Assembly (NCBI GenBank): GCA_016906335.1
Contig: JADEYG010000001.1
Location: forward strand, 744,001 to 808,000
Source: Novakomyces olei
Lineage: Eukaryota > Ascomycota > Novakomycetes > Novakomycetales > Novakomycetaceae
Length of the DNA stretch: 64,000 nt
Reading direction: 5' to 3'
Position numbers and translations under genes: made by a program
In this document: piece by piece, positions 1-11,123 of the stretch
Numbering within the stretch: the first letter of the stretch is position 1
Layout of the letters: every line of letters starts with the position of its first letter
The notes under the pieces: model-generated
The model's database searches: none
Told to the model about the DNA's origin: nothing
The model's input: only the letters and a program-made list of their open reading frames with translations

Positions 1-816
1 CAATCGAGCTAGTCTTTACAACCGGCTCTGGAGCGTGCAAGAAGCGCTGAGCACAGGGCAGGCAAAAGACGTGGCCACATTTGGCAATTCTAGGTGCTGA
101 GGGCTCTTCAGATAAACAGATGGGGCACTGGTTAGGAGAAGCGCAAGAGGCAGGAGGGCCCACTACCTGTAAAACTTGATCCCAAGGCACCAGCATATCC
201 GGGTTACTAATCTGAGCAGAATAATCCCCACTAGGATCAACCATAAATCGGAAATTGGCATTAATGAACTTCATCTTGTCCATCGGATGATGGCCCGATC
301 CCAGGCCAAAAGTTCGAGCCCGATTTCGAGCCATTACGGCAGCACGTGAATCGTACACTGAACCGCTTGATTCCTGCCGAGGGGGCATAGAAAAGTTCAA
401 CAAATGGTTCAAATTCTGTTTACGTCCTTTTGAACGGTACAAGTCTTCAGCATCATATTCCATATCGTCCTCAAACCCTAATGATCTGGGCGAGTTCCGT
501 TCCGGTTTACGATGGTTCCTGTGCTCCCGTTTACAAGACTGTGCTTGTGTATTGCGTGGACGTGCTCCGCGGCCTGCCGTGTCAGTGTCACGTTAAAAGG
601 ACTAGAGTGTAATACGCTGAGGACGACTAGCCAAGATCTAGCTAAGATCTATCCTCAACAGCATACCAAACCCCACCAAAACTTACCCTGAGACTTGCTC
701 GTGTCTGTGCGAGGCGCACTAGACCCAATACTCCCTGTGGGACCGGCGCCCGTACCGGCGTACGCCGAGACAAAAGCCGGAGTTGTTGTGTTTGTAAGCT
801 TCCCGCTTTTGCTCAT
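1..816 (-). CDS. RNF10/Mag2-type RING finger protein, 3' part beyond window
   Basis: Probable RING-type E3 ubiquitin ligase of the RNF10 (yeast Mag2) family. Exon 1 is 816-687, starting MSKSGKLTNTT. A 113-nt intron (686-574, GTAAGT donor, CTGAC branch, CAG acceptor) joins it in phase 1 to exon 2, which runs from 573 off the left edge. The second exon holds MKFINANFRFMVDPSGDY and a region ending WDQVLQVV, the block that precedes the RING in RNF10 proteins. The RING itself starts CPICLSEEPSAPRIAKCGHV and continues FCLPC (C3HC4). The C-terminal part is outside the window, so length cannot be judged. In known family members the ligase acts on ribosomal proteins of the small subunit; that role is family knowledge only. 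The gene is divergent from the Lon-like gene. Confidence 0.85.
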
Positions 817-1456
817 AGCTGGCGCCTGGACGAGGCAAAAGAGCAGGAAAGTTCTTGGCTTCCAGAAACGATAAATGTACTAGAGCCAGGCGGCGGCCTC
901 TAAACTTTCTAGACTAGTCTCTCAACGGCCACGTCGTCCTCAAAGGCACTCGGGCTTCTGAGGCTTCTCCCCGCGAGGTGAGCTTGAGTCTTGTTACTAT
1001 ACCGCACGTACGCTCTGCGTGTAGGCTTACTTGGTTTGTGGAAGTAGTAATATTTATTTATTTATATATTTTTTATATTCTATATATTCTGGTAATACCA
1101 TCGTGACATTATGTATGTAATATCTGAACAACAGTATCTAGATCGAGACACTTGATACCACTCTATATGGAATCATGTTTGGTGTTATGATTAGGGTTAG
1201 GATTAACATTGCCGTTTGATACCCCATACTTTACAATCATCTATACAGTGAGTGGCCGTAGAAGGCGACACAGCGATAGCAAACAGCGGTATTGAGGATA
1301 GTTGAGCACCGGAAAAGGCAGAACAGCAACCACACCGAGCGCAAGAGCAGTGTTAAAAGACGTATATCTGGACCAGAAACTTCCCAATACTGTGCTTGAC
1401 CGTTGGGGCCAAAGATCCTGTGCATTTCTGATAGTATATGTTACGGCACACACGTT
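817..1456. promoter_or_regulatory. divergent intergenic region with telomere-like motif
   Basis: 640 bp between the divergent RNF10-like and Lon-like genes. It contains a TTTATTTA-rich stretch near 1048-1090 and a telomere-like motif TTAGGGTTAGG at 1191-1201. No further gene is visible. A leftward frame at about 1241-1549 overlaps the Lon exon and looks like an antisense shadow. Confidence 0.5.
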
Positions 1457-2631
1457 ATGGAGACACTGCCGCTCGTGAGGCTGCCGCTGCCGGCCGTACT
1501 GTTTCCTAATCTCACTATGCGCTTCAGCGTAGACGCTGAGACTTTCCATCGCCTAGAGACAGCTCCGCTGTGTGCCTGTGTCCCGAACGCGGGGAACAAG
1601 ACAGAGGAACTGTTCCATACGGGCTGTGTAGCCCGAGTCTTGCGCGTGGAAAAGGCAGAGGAGTACAGTGTCGCTGTGCAAGGTAAGAGTATGGTTTGAG
1701 GATCAGCTAATGACGGTGTACAGGAAAGTACAGAGCAGAGATTGAAGCGGAGAAGGACGGTGAAGTATCTGTCCTGCCGGTAAAAGACGGTACGTTTGAT
1801 ATTGGTGGTTTGTCTACAGTCAAACGCTGCGACCGAGTACTCTCAGGTGCAGTCTTGACGGGCTTATTTATTTTCTCTGCTTTAGTTTTTTCTGTTTTGG
1901 TTTTATTTGCCAAATTAATCACAACAGACGCAAGCGATGTTTCTGCAGCAGTGCGGGATTTATTGGAACAGTTTCGTCGAATTATTCGTATTCTTGTCCT
2001 CGTGGACAGAACCCATGCTTCCGCACTGTCACGCATCGACGCACTCATCTCGCGTGCGAGTAGAGATGAACTGACTGGCTACATTGATTTGCTTGTCAGC
2101 GTAATGGAGATTGATTACAAGGACAAATTGTGGTTCTTGGGAGAGCCGAGTCTGCTTGAGCGGATTGTTCGAGGTAAAGATCTCTTGGCCGCTCAGCTGG
2201 ATAAGTACCAGCTGTCTGCTTTTGATAAGGCGCCCAGGGAAAAACGTTTGAGGTCTTCTTTATCGCCTCAGTTTAAACTCGCCTCAGACAGAGAAGAAGA
2301 CGATGAAGACGATCTCGATTCACTACTGCTCAGACTGGAGAATGCCAAGTTGCCTCCACAGATTGAGACAATGGCGCGCAAGGAGTTTAAGCGGTTAAAG
2401 AGAATGCAGCCATCACAGGCAGAATATAATGTTATTCGCACTTACCTCGAGACACTGGCAGAAGTCCCTTTTACCCCGTCAGACACGGCAACCGTGGACC
2501 AGGCGTCTATACAAAGGGCCAGGGAAATACTGGACAATGATCATTATGGACTAGAGAAGGTAAAGCGCCGATTGATTGAGTACTTGGCCGTACTGCGCTT
2601 GAAACAACAGCAGGTTCCTGCAAAATTATGA
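1457..2631 (+). CDS. Lon protease N-terminal half only (no ATPase or protease domain)
   Basis: Three exons (1457-1682, 1724-1846, 1928-2631), predicted 350 aa. The N terminus LPLVRLPLPAVLFPNLTMRF is the strand of a Lon N-terminal (LAN) domain. It is followed by GCVARVLRVEKAEEY, the helical part, and finally the linker ILDNDHYGLEKVKRRLIEYL that normally leads straight into the AAA+ module. The protein then stops after about ten more residues, just before the Walker A glycine loop, so ATPase and Ser-Lys protease domains are absent. Nothing like them lies downstream before LSM4. The 81-nt intron 1847-1927 is in frame and stop-free; read through, it would add a false hydrophobic segment. The spacing resembles peroxisomal LONP2 more than mitochondrial Lon. 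It could be a decayed gene or a stand-alone substrate-binding fragment; the intact frame and consistent splice phases favour expression. Confidence 0.7.
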
Positions 2632-2962
2632 ATGACAAGGCTTTTAAATCTCAAATCCAGCTAGCTCGTGCTTTATAAGCTTTGATTTATCGTTCGATGT
2701 GGTTTGTCTATTTTTTGTGTATCATTTGATCGCCGGTGTGTACAATCTGTCTGTTTGTCGACTTCATTTTGTAATATTTTGGCTACGGCCGATAAAGCGG
2801 CATATACCTCGTACTAGTGGCAGTCTACAGCAATGCATTAACATTAAATCATGCTACAGATAACATTAAATCATGCTACACCTGCATTGGCACAGATACA
2901 CACACAAGTATTACAAAGCGCCTCGCTCATCCAACGGAATAGCGCTCTGTCAATATAATTTT
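2632..2962. other. convergent 3' flanks with a 20-bp direct repeat
   Basis: Between the Lon-like stop and the LSM4 stop. No coding signal and no Lon ATPase remnant. A 20-bp sequence beginning TAACATTAAATC is directly repeated at 2839-2858 and 2861-2880. Confidence 0.6.
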
Positions 2963-3592
2963 CTATTGCTGATCATTGTGAAAATTCCCTCGTCCACGGC
3001 CGGGAGCGCCTCGACCCCGTCCACCGCGGTCCCCTCGACCCCTTGAAGCCCCTCTGCCACCTTTGATATAAGTATAAGCATCCTTACATGTAGATCTTTG
3101 TCAAAATTTAAAACAATAGTCATAAAGAGTTATAGTAGGAGCACATTCGCAGCCGAATAATGATAATGATAAAGGCAATGGCACTCACCTCGCATATTTC
3201 CGCGAGCCGCACGCTCGGCGCGCTGCTGCTGCTGCTGTTTGGCAACAATATCCAAAACTTCGTCTTGAATTCGTAGATACTTTATATTGTTCCCGCGAAT
3301 ATAACACTCTTTTAATTCAAAAAATCGGTCGCCATCCTGAGAAATGAGCACGGCGCTAAATAGCTGCATACCGCTGAGGTCTGAATGACCTGCTTGAGCG
3401 TAAGATTCATGTAATTGTCGCATTTGTCTAAATGCCCGTTGTACGTTTCGCCATTTTTAAGCTCAACCAGCTGGACGATGATTAGTTTTGTAGGCCTACA
3501 GACAGTTCTACCATTGGCCGGCCTTGTGCGGCCGTAAGAAGCGAGAGCGGTAACTAATACGTCAGCCCAACGACGTCAAAGGCGCTTACCAT
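2963..3592 (-). CDS. LSM4: U6 snRNA-associated Sm-like protein LSm4
   Basis: LSm4 subunit of the LSm1-7 and LSm2-8 rings (mRNA decay, U6 snRNP). Five coding exons: 3592-3590, 3553-3512, 3470-3372, 3336-3189, 3060-2963; introns of 36, 41, 35 and 128 nt; 129 aa. The first exon contributes only ATG. Exon 2 encodes [14 protein letters not shown]. Exon 3 carries the Sm1 core [14 protein letters not shown], and exon 4 the Sm2 motif with [14 protein letters not shown]. The C terminus is a polyQ patch followed by an RGG-rich tail ([14 protein letters not shown]), as in many LSm4 proteins. All splice phases agree and the spliced product matches the family from residue 1. Divergent from the deubiquitinase gene. 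Confidence 0.93.
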
Positions 3593-4265
3593 AACACTCT
3601 CGATGGTATTTGTCGATTTTGCCTATGATTGACAAATACATACACTAACTTTGAACTGTAATATATAAATTATCATTACTGCTATAATCACAAAGAAAAT
3701 GGATAACCGTGTATAATATTACAATGAGCAGGATAATATACATAAAATGCGTATTATATGAGGGGTAGCATAGTAGTTGTATATAGTGGAAAATAGAGCC
3801 ATACTGAATATCTACTTGAAACAACTCCATTTTAATCTCTATTTTATCTACATTAAAATCTCTAATTAAAATCTATTTTAAAGCATATAACCAGTGCCAT
3901 ATAATAATTGCGAATTAATTGTCGATAACTGCTTCGGCGGCCCACCTTATAATATACGAGACTTTAATTGAAATTAAACTTGTACTCAAATTTTTATACA
4001 ACATTTTTATATAGACACATTTAATATATAAATATATTCAGTTCCTATAATAAAAAAGAAGCCGACTGCACGAGACCATCCTTGGCTTTCATGACGCTGA
4101 CAGCGTAACGCGGTGTTGAGGCTTCATTCATTTTCTCGTCAGTTTTTGGTTTGCATTTTAAAAGGCAGAACGTTATACATGTACTAGCTTCTGCAATAGA
4201 ATCTCTGTCAACTATCCGGTTAGCGCGTATTACTAAAGCTCTGTCACATACTTTTTGTTTGCCGT
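3593..4265. other. AT-rich divergent intergenic region
   Basis: 673 bp between LSM4 and the deubiquitinase gene. AT-rich from about 3640 to 4060, with no convincing coding exon. Frames on the minus strand near 3645-3830 and 4045-4440 are low-complexity or antisense. Confidence 0.5.
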
Positions 4266-6529
4266 ATGAGCGGGGAAAACGAGGGATTAGTCGCCTTCCA
4301 GCAGATCCCTGCACAGGACACTCACTGGCCAGCTTCTGAAAGTGTGGCTCAGCATGTCGGCTATGATTACCGGCCATACAAATATCAGGTAATGAAGTAT
4401 TGGCGGTCTGCAATTTTGCAAAATTTATTTTATTGTACACATCTACTTGGTCCCTGCCTTGTAAATATTTTTGCTTACAATCAACTCTTGCCTGTGGGGT
4501 TTACCTGCCAATTTGAAATGAGATTTAGTATAGCATTTTACAAATTTTGCTGTTTGACGAGTATCATCAATTTTTTGCTAACCTTGCAGTTGCCGTGGTG
4601 CTCTTATGGAAACGCACACTTTCCACGACGACGGCGGCGACGCCGTCGGGCACTAAATGGAAAACTTGCTCCTCAAAAGCTGTCAAAAGGCGAACCAGCG
4701 ATTCATGGCAATCCAGTAATCGGGAGAGATGGAGGGCAACTACACGAGAATCAAACTATAGAAGAAAATGTCCAGTCTGCAGCCGTAAAACAGCCAGTCA
4801 GAAACTGGTCTGATCTGGTTAAATCAGGTCTCTCACAAAATGGTCATTCTCGGTCTGTTTCAAAAACTGTACAGCCTTCGGTTTCGCAAGACTCGGATAA
4901 GGCTGGTGGCCTTTACGATTTAGGCGAGCTTTTGCTAGAACTTGAACAGGAAGGAATCTCCTCACAAAGGGCGCCTCTGGTCCGGCCACGGGGTCTTGTT
5001 AATACAGGCAATATGTGTTTTATGAATGCTATATTACAAGCAATGATTTTTTGCCCTAGTGTATTTAATCTTCTACACACAATCGGAAGCCGTGCTATAC
5101 ACAGTTTTACGGATTCTACACCTCTTTTAGACGCAATGTATGTCGTTTGTTCCCTTGGTCTCCTTTTTGATATGTTGTAATATTCGTTTTCATTGGGAGT
5201 TTCTCTAATATTGGCTCTTACGATATGGATCTTTTATCTTTTCTTTTTTTGGGAATGCTTTAGCATCATCTTTATTGCTTTTTTATATCCCGCTTTTTGT
5301 TTTGAATAATAACTAAAGTACTAGGATTATGTTACAGAGAGAGTACAGAATACAGAACGATCGTTACGAAGAAGGTCAATCTACATATGCAAGTGAATAC
5401 GACGAGCCATTTATCCCCGAGATTGTTTATGATGCCATGCACGGCAGTCAGCGCTTCCGTTCCATGCAGGTATCTTACTCTAAATATATATATTCAGCCA
5501 TATTTTTGGTCTCTTTAAAATTTTTACTCTGCTATGAAAGCCTTTTACTCTGCTCCGGAAGAGCTTTCTGTTCTCATCATTATTACTTGATCTTTATTCA
5601 GCCCAATGTTTTAAGATATTATCGTTTAGTTCACGTTTTCTTCACATTAGCAATTACTAATTGAGTAGCGCGGCCATCAACAGGATGCAGAGGAATTTTT
5701 AGGTTTCCTACTCGACGGCCTTCACGAAGAGCTTGTACATGTTTATAAAAAGTACCATTCCAAAATAAATGCCAACGTCAATGGTGATAAGTTTCACAAG
5801 CAGGACGACCGAAATACCTCTGAATCAGACGGCGGTTGGATGGAAGTTGGCAAGAAACAAAAGCTTGCAAATACCCGTAATGCACAGATCACTGAATCCG
5901 CAATTACTCGACTCTTTGGTGGGGAATTAAGGTCTGTTGTCAGTGTTCCCGGGCAAAAAGACTCTATAATATTAGAACCATATCTGTCTCTACAACTAGA
6001 TATTCAAGCCGAAAATGTGCATACAATAGCAGACGCTCTTCGCAATATTCCTGAACCTGAGACTTTAGGCGAGTTTCGTACTAGTAAGGGGTCTCCCTTG
6101 ACAACAGCGACAAAACAAGTTTATATCGAAAGCATGCCCGAGATTTTGGTGCTACATTTAAAGAGATTCATATACGATAGTATCGGAGGAGTTCAAAAGT
6201 TTTGGAAAGTTGTGGGGTATCCGTTGGAACTGGAAATACCGGCATCCGCAATATCTCCGTCACGGAGATCGTCCACTGCGAATAAAGTCTATCGACTACG
6301 TGCTGTTATCTACCATCATGGCATGTCGGCCTCTGGTGGTCATTATACGGCAGACATTCTGAGGCAGGATAATGCGAGCTGGCTTAATATAGACGATACA
6401 TTTATCCGGCCAACAAGCGCTGAGCATGTTGGTATTGACGTTGCCAAAGCTGATGCGGAATCGCGTCGACGCTATGAGACATCGGACCGAATTGCGTACA
6501 TTCTTTTCTACGAGCTAGTTCACCGGTGA
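4266..6529 (+). CDS. ubiquitin-specific protease, Ubp3/USP10 type
   Basis: C19 deubiquitinase, 558 aa, exons 4266-4388, 4590-5137, 5325-5469, 5669-6529. The Cys box is RGLVNTGNMCFMNAILQ with catalytic Cys near residue 184. Next come the segment PEIVYDAMHG and the QQDAEEFLGFLLDGL box. The His box is SASGGHYTADI (His near 497) and the third catalytic acid lies in WLNIDDTFI. A short arginine run follows the first splice junction. The 201-nt first intron is in frame and stop-free, so an unspliced reading gives a misleading long N terminus. The family (Ubp3-Bre5, USP10-G3BP) acts in vesicle traffic, ribophagy and stress granules; the specific role here is inferred only from the order of boxes and the PRGLxNTGNMC signature. 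Confidence 0.87.
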
Positions 6530-7293
6530 ATAGTGGGTAATGCACATTGAGGTTTTATTAAATATTCAAGAAATTGCATTCAGAGCGGAGCTTGAACTGG
6601 ACGGCGAAGGCGAGATTTCTGGTTTTTCTTAGTGTGTGCGCTTTGGAAGGAGAGAGGAATTAACGTGTGTACATATTCTTATGAAGGAGAAGGTTTGAAA
6701 GATATTTGAGGAATAGACGAAAGCGAGGAGTAAATGTAAAAGTGGAAGCAGAGCATAAAAGAGACAAGTCAAAGAGTTTACACAAAACTGAATTATGCCA
6801 AATCATGTCTTTAAAACGGCAAAGCTATTTTCCTAGTGATTGAATATGATAGTGTGCAAACGGACCAATTAGACAATTGGAAATCACCTTAACGGCCTCA
6901 ATGGCCATATAATATCGTCACCATATGGATTGTAAATAAAATATTGATTAGTATCGGTTTTTCTGGCTTACTTGGTCTGTATGATAAGCATAGTAAGTCG
7001 GATTTGGGATGAGTGGCTATTTTAGATCTATATTTGTATCATCAGCCATTATTATTGTTTATACTATTTATACTATTTATACATATATATTTTTTTACTT
7101 TTTTGGTTATTATTACTTTTTATATATTTTGTTTCCTATTTTATTAATATAATATCTGCACAGTTTCTCATACTTTTCCTATTAAATCATAAATTTTCCT
7201 GTAAATAAGTACAGACCTATCAATCCACCGGCAATAAACAACACGTTTGAACTGCCCAATCACACTGAGGATTGTGCTTTGACTGACCTGTCA
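6530..7293. other. intergenic region, AT-rich before ERG4
   Basis: 764 bp. The first half is 3' flank of the deubiquitinase. The region 7010-7200 is strongly A+T rich with TTTATACTATTTATAC-like runs. No coding exon or RNA gene recognised. Confidence 0.5.
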
Positions 7294-9085
7294 ATGGCGG
7301 TGAGAACGCGTTCAGTCAAAGAGCCGCGCACGCGGAATGCACAGCCCGATCTGACACCGATCCCCGAAACGCCAAGACGATCAAGTCGCGTTCGTAAGCA
7401 GGCAGCACAAAATGCAGTTTCTGCCAACGATTCTACCAATGGAATCGTGAACAGTATCGGTGAGCGAAGCTCACAAAAACCGTTTGTTTTGCCTCCTAAA
7501 TTAGACTCAGTTGAACAAGGCACTTTTGCTTTGCCCAATGGTTCATCGACCAGGGAAGAACCCAAAATGCTGGCGTCTCATGATTCGGCAGAGCGTCCAA
7601 TAACAACCGACGAGTTTGGCGGGCCAATTGGCAATATTGCCATTATTATTTTTTCTCCTACTCTGATTTATTATCTGTGGTACTGCGCTACTTTTAATGA
7701 CGGACAGATATTCCTGCCGTCCTCCTCCCTCTCACTCCAGCAATGGGCTGCTACTATTGCCCAGCATATTGTAGAGCACGCTTTCCCGCACGCCAAAGCC
7801 TGGGCTATTTTTCTGACTTTTGTTGTGTGGCAAGCAGTCATGTATGTGTACATGCCGGGCATTTACGCAAAAGGACTGCCTCTTGGAAATGGAATGCGAT
7901 TGGATTATTATTGCAGTGCTATTTGGAGCTATTACGCTACAATAGCCGTGGAGCTGGCTCTCCATTTCTCCTCCATTTTTAAACTTTACACTATTATCGA
8001 TGAGTTTGGGTCAATTATCTCCGTGTCTATTATTTTCTCTTTTGCCGTTAGTGTCGGCATTTACGCTTGTGGCCGGATTTTCAAGTGCGAGTATAGGCCC
8101 AGTGGCAATGTTATCCACGATTTTTTCATGGGGACCATCTTGAACCCACGAATTGGGAAATGGCTGGACTTGAAAATGTTTGCTGAAGTTCGGTTTCCTT
8201 GGTACGTGCTTAGTACTTTGGCTATTGCCACTGCTCTGAAGCAATATGACGTTTATGGTGAAGTCTCGCCTCAAGTCTATTTCATCGTTCTCGCCACGTT
8301 CTTGTACGCAAATGCCTGTTCTAAGGGCGAAGAGTGTATCATTCCGACGTGGGATATGTATCGTGAGAAATGGGGGTTCATGCTCATCTTTTGGAATTTT
8401 GCCGGTGTCCCTTTCTCTTATTGTCACTCGATCATTTTCTTGGCGTACCATGATCCTGCGACTTACAACTGGCCTTGGTACTATAATGCTGGTTGCCTGA
8501 TTTTGCTGTTGGGTGCTTACTTTGTGTTTGATACTTGCAACAGCCAAAAGAACTGCTTTCGTCAGCAAATGTTTGGTACTTATTCACCACGCAAGGCGTT
8601 TCCGCCACTGCCTTGGCTCGTCGTTAAAAATCCTACTTTTATAAAATGCGCAAATGGTGGAACACTATTAACTAGCGGATGGTGTACGTTATATTCCTAT
8701 GCGAATTCTTTTGTTTTCTTGATTTGTTTTTTTCTATTTAATTTCGTTATTTTGTTGTGTCTTATTAATTTTTCTATTCTCATTGTTTATTTAATTCTAA
8801 CTTTTAGACCGCTACGCTCGTAAAATTCACTACTCTGCAGACCAATTGCAATGTCTTTCTTGGAGTCTCATTACAGGGTTTTCATCACCTATTGCATACT
8901 TTTATCCCGTGTTCTTTTTTGTCATGGTCCTTCACCGTGCATCGCGCGACATCAGCCGCTGCAAGGAAAAGTATGGAAAGGACTGGGACGAGTATTGTCG
9001 CATTTGTCCGTACTTGTTTATTCCGGTAAGCTGAGCTTTTTTGACTTTGCTTCAAACTAACCTTTTTTCACAGTATATATTCTAG
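7294..9085 (+). CDS. ERG4: Delta(24(24(1)))-sterol reductase (ergosterol synthesis, last step)
   Basis: ER membrane sterol C-24(28) reductase of the ERG4/ERG24 family, which makes ergosterol with NADPH. Exons 7294-8683, 8808-9025, 9074-9085; 539 aa. The hydrophilic N terminus (about 100 residues) leads to EFGGPIGN, the family entry motif, then about eight hydrophobic helices. Signature blocks include [49 protein letters not shown] and [11 protein letters not shown]. The last exon encodes only YIF plus stop, restoring the usual ending YLFIPYIF. The start is the ATG at 7294; the frame is open slightly upstream but without an earlier ATG. Presence of ERG4 supports a fungus with ergosterol. Confidence 0.93.
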
Positions 9086-9401
9086 ACGTATGCTAAGCCG
9101 TGTGGCTTGAGTAAAAGAGCAAGAGCAGAAAAAGGGCCTAGACTTTTGTACAGGGATTCTGCGACAATCTACCTTTATAATCAACGGGTCCTGTATTGTT
9201 TAAAAGAAAAAATTTTATTTGTCTCTCATAGAGAAGTTTGGGAGTAGCATGAAAAAGGCTGGGCATGAACAATGGTAGTTTTAATTTTGCACAAAAAGAC
9301 AAACTTATTATTTTCATGCACAGTACATTTCCTGCATATTTTTGTTATCAACATCTATTATAATTCATTACTAAAATCACATGGCACTAGTGCCTCATTA
9401 A
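9086..9401. other. 3' flanks between ERG4 and the small basic gene
   Basis: Convergent 3' flanks with no coding signal. Confidence 0.4.
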
Positions 9402-9869
9402 TTAATTTCGTTTCAGCTTCCGGTTCTTTTTCTTCTTTGCCAATTTTTCAGCCTTGTAAGCATCTAGGAAACTACCACTGGCTTTTAAACGTTTTGTTTT
9501 TTTGCCAACCGAACCTTTGCCCTCGTACTCCTCGTCTTCGCTGGATGAAGAATGCTCGTTCCGTTCTTGAACAACCGGCTTTTCTATTGTAGAACGTATG
9601 CGTTTTTGCAGTGTTGGATTTAGCGATGCGTATGCCTTGTTTGCCGGAAATTTTTGCGACGAGGAGGCTACGTTCCCCAGTCCTGCAGCTTGTATTTTCT
9701 TCAAGCTCGCATCTTCTTCTTGCTCGCCCTCGCTCTCAGATCCCTGTGCAATCCATGAAGAGACGATACTTCTTGTTACGCTCAACGACGCATCAATTTG
9801 TGCAGAGACTTTACAATTAGTTGAAGCTGTCAAAAAAGGCTTTATTCGTACTTTTCTTTGATTCTTCAT
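9402..9869 (-). CDS. small basic nuclear/nucleolar-like protein, possibly DUF3245 family (intact copy)
   Basis: 155 aa, single exon, from ATG 9869 to stop 9402. The N-terminal part reads IDASLSVTRSIVSSWIAQG, resembling the IVASWL motif that I associate with fungal DUF3245 proteins. The middle is acidic and serine-rich (EHSSSSEDEEYEG). The C terminus SFLDAYKAEKLAKKKKNRKL is lysine-rich like nucleolar proteins. No enzyme motif. The same gene with about 400 bp of upstream sequence is repeated at 12665-13502, where it is frameshifted. Function unknown; a ribosome-biogenesis role is only a guess from composition. Confidence 0.7.
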   Translation of the reverse strand: MKNQRKVRIKPFLTASTNCKVSAQIDASLSVTRSIVSSWIAQGSESEGEQEEDASLKKIQAAGLGNVASSSQKFPANKAYASLNPTLQKRIRSTIEKPVVQERNEHSSSSEDEEYEGKGSVGKKTKRLKASGSFLDAYKAEKLAKKKKNRKLKRN

Positions 9870-10276
9870 AGTCGATCCTGGCGGCCATATACGCCGACAA
9901 CCAAGATGAATTATTATGAATTATTATGAATTAAATTATGAATTAAATTATGAATATATTATGAATATATTATTACATTATGTAAAGCGTTTGCGTCGAT
10001 ATAAAAATCACCATTACGTATACTAAATAACCGTTCAGGATGACTTGTAAATAAGAATAGTATAGTGCCCTTATATAATATACTACAATAAAAAGTTTAT
10101 GGTATATAGTAAACGAAAAAATGGTAATATAATAAATTATTGTACACGGCGCGCGCGTTCCCACGTTTTAGTGAAAATCTTAATGCAATTAGCTTACGCA
10201 TTTTAAATAATTGTGGGTTGCTTATGTAATAAATACATTTCAAATTTATAGAGGTCCAAACCTTTACAGCACAGAT
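9402..10276. repeat. segmental duplication, copy A
   Basis: Copy A spans the intact small basic gene and about 400 bp upstream, including runs of TTATGAATTA/TATGAATATA, the element AAATTATTGTACACGGCGCG, and a common end CCTTTACAGCACAGAT. It matches 12665-13502 almost base for base except for an internal loss in copy B and a different number of TGAATATATTA units. Similarity ends sharply at about 9402 and 10276. Confidence 0.9.
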
Positions 10277-10479
10277 GGCCTTTTATTTATACCCATGATT
10301 TCGTGAGGCAGTTATGCCGCCGGGGCAATGTATTCGGCGTTAGGCGTTACCGCAAAAAATTGCTTAAATCCGCGTTGTGTATTCGCGCCGATTAAAGATG
10401 CGGTCAAATCGTAGTCATACTAGTTTTAACACCAAGCAATTTACGCCGGCTTTAGGGCATTATAAATTAGAACGTTTCG

Positions 10480-10960
10480 GAGTTAAGAGCTGGCGTCCCC
10501 TAACGCCGCTCGAGAAATACGAAGCTGTGCGCAGTCACGTCTGGCCCGCGCTACGTATGACGGGCGAATCAAGAGCCGATCTAGAGCACTCACACCAGCG
10601 GCGACTTATGGCCGGGAGTGAAATGGTGTGCAACGAATATATACTCAGCCACGGGCTCAAGATTGTTCAAGATCTACGACAGCTGGAGAGCATCCACATA
10701 ATCGCGCACTAATAAACTTAGCGTCGGTCCCCATGAATTATTTTCCAGTGAGATTTTGTCAGTGCGCGTATAAGGAAGGGTATCTCGCTCTGCCTTATCG
10801 GCAGATGAAGTCCGAAGACTGCACCCAATCGGGCATATCTTCTTGGTCCTCCAAGGAGCTGCTGCTACATAGGGATTCTCTGGAATAAACACGAGCACCT
10901 TACGGTTGAGCCGATTGGCCGCTGTAACTGTTGACTGGGTCAACTGAGCTGGCGCTACGT
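10480..10960 (-). pseudogene. remnant of a tandem copy of the NTF2-like gene
   Basis: This stretch resembles, in diverged form, the 3' flank and last codons of the NTF2-like gene at 11124 (minus-strand VRDYVDALQLS then stop at about 10710-10679). It is joined directly to a relative of that gene's upstream flank (GCGTCGGTCCC at about 10722 compared with about 11627). Nearly the whole coding body is missing, as expected from an internal deletion in one of two tandem copies. The phrase GGCGCTACGTATGACGG recurs with small changes near 10549, 10951 and 11001. Confidence 0.6.
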
Positions 10961-11123
10961 ATGACGGGTAAACCAAGGGCCGATTTTAAAGTATGGCCGG
11001 CGCTATGCATGACAGGAACATCAGGGGCCGATCTAAAGCCCTAGCACCAGCGGCGATATACCGCCGGAAGTGAAGTGGTGCAACGGCTTTACACTCAGCT
11101 ACGGGCTCAAGAGAATTCAAGAC

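Noticed and set aside
1847-1927. apparent transmembrane helix in the Lon-like protein
   Set aside because: T-rich stretch with donor, branch and CAG acceptor; removing it restores the Lon helical region in frame.
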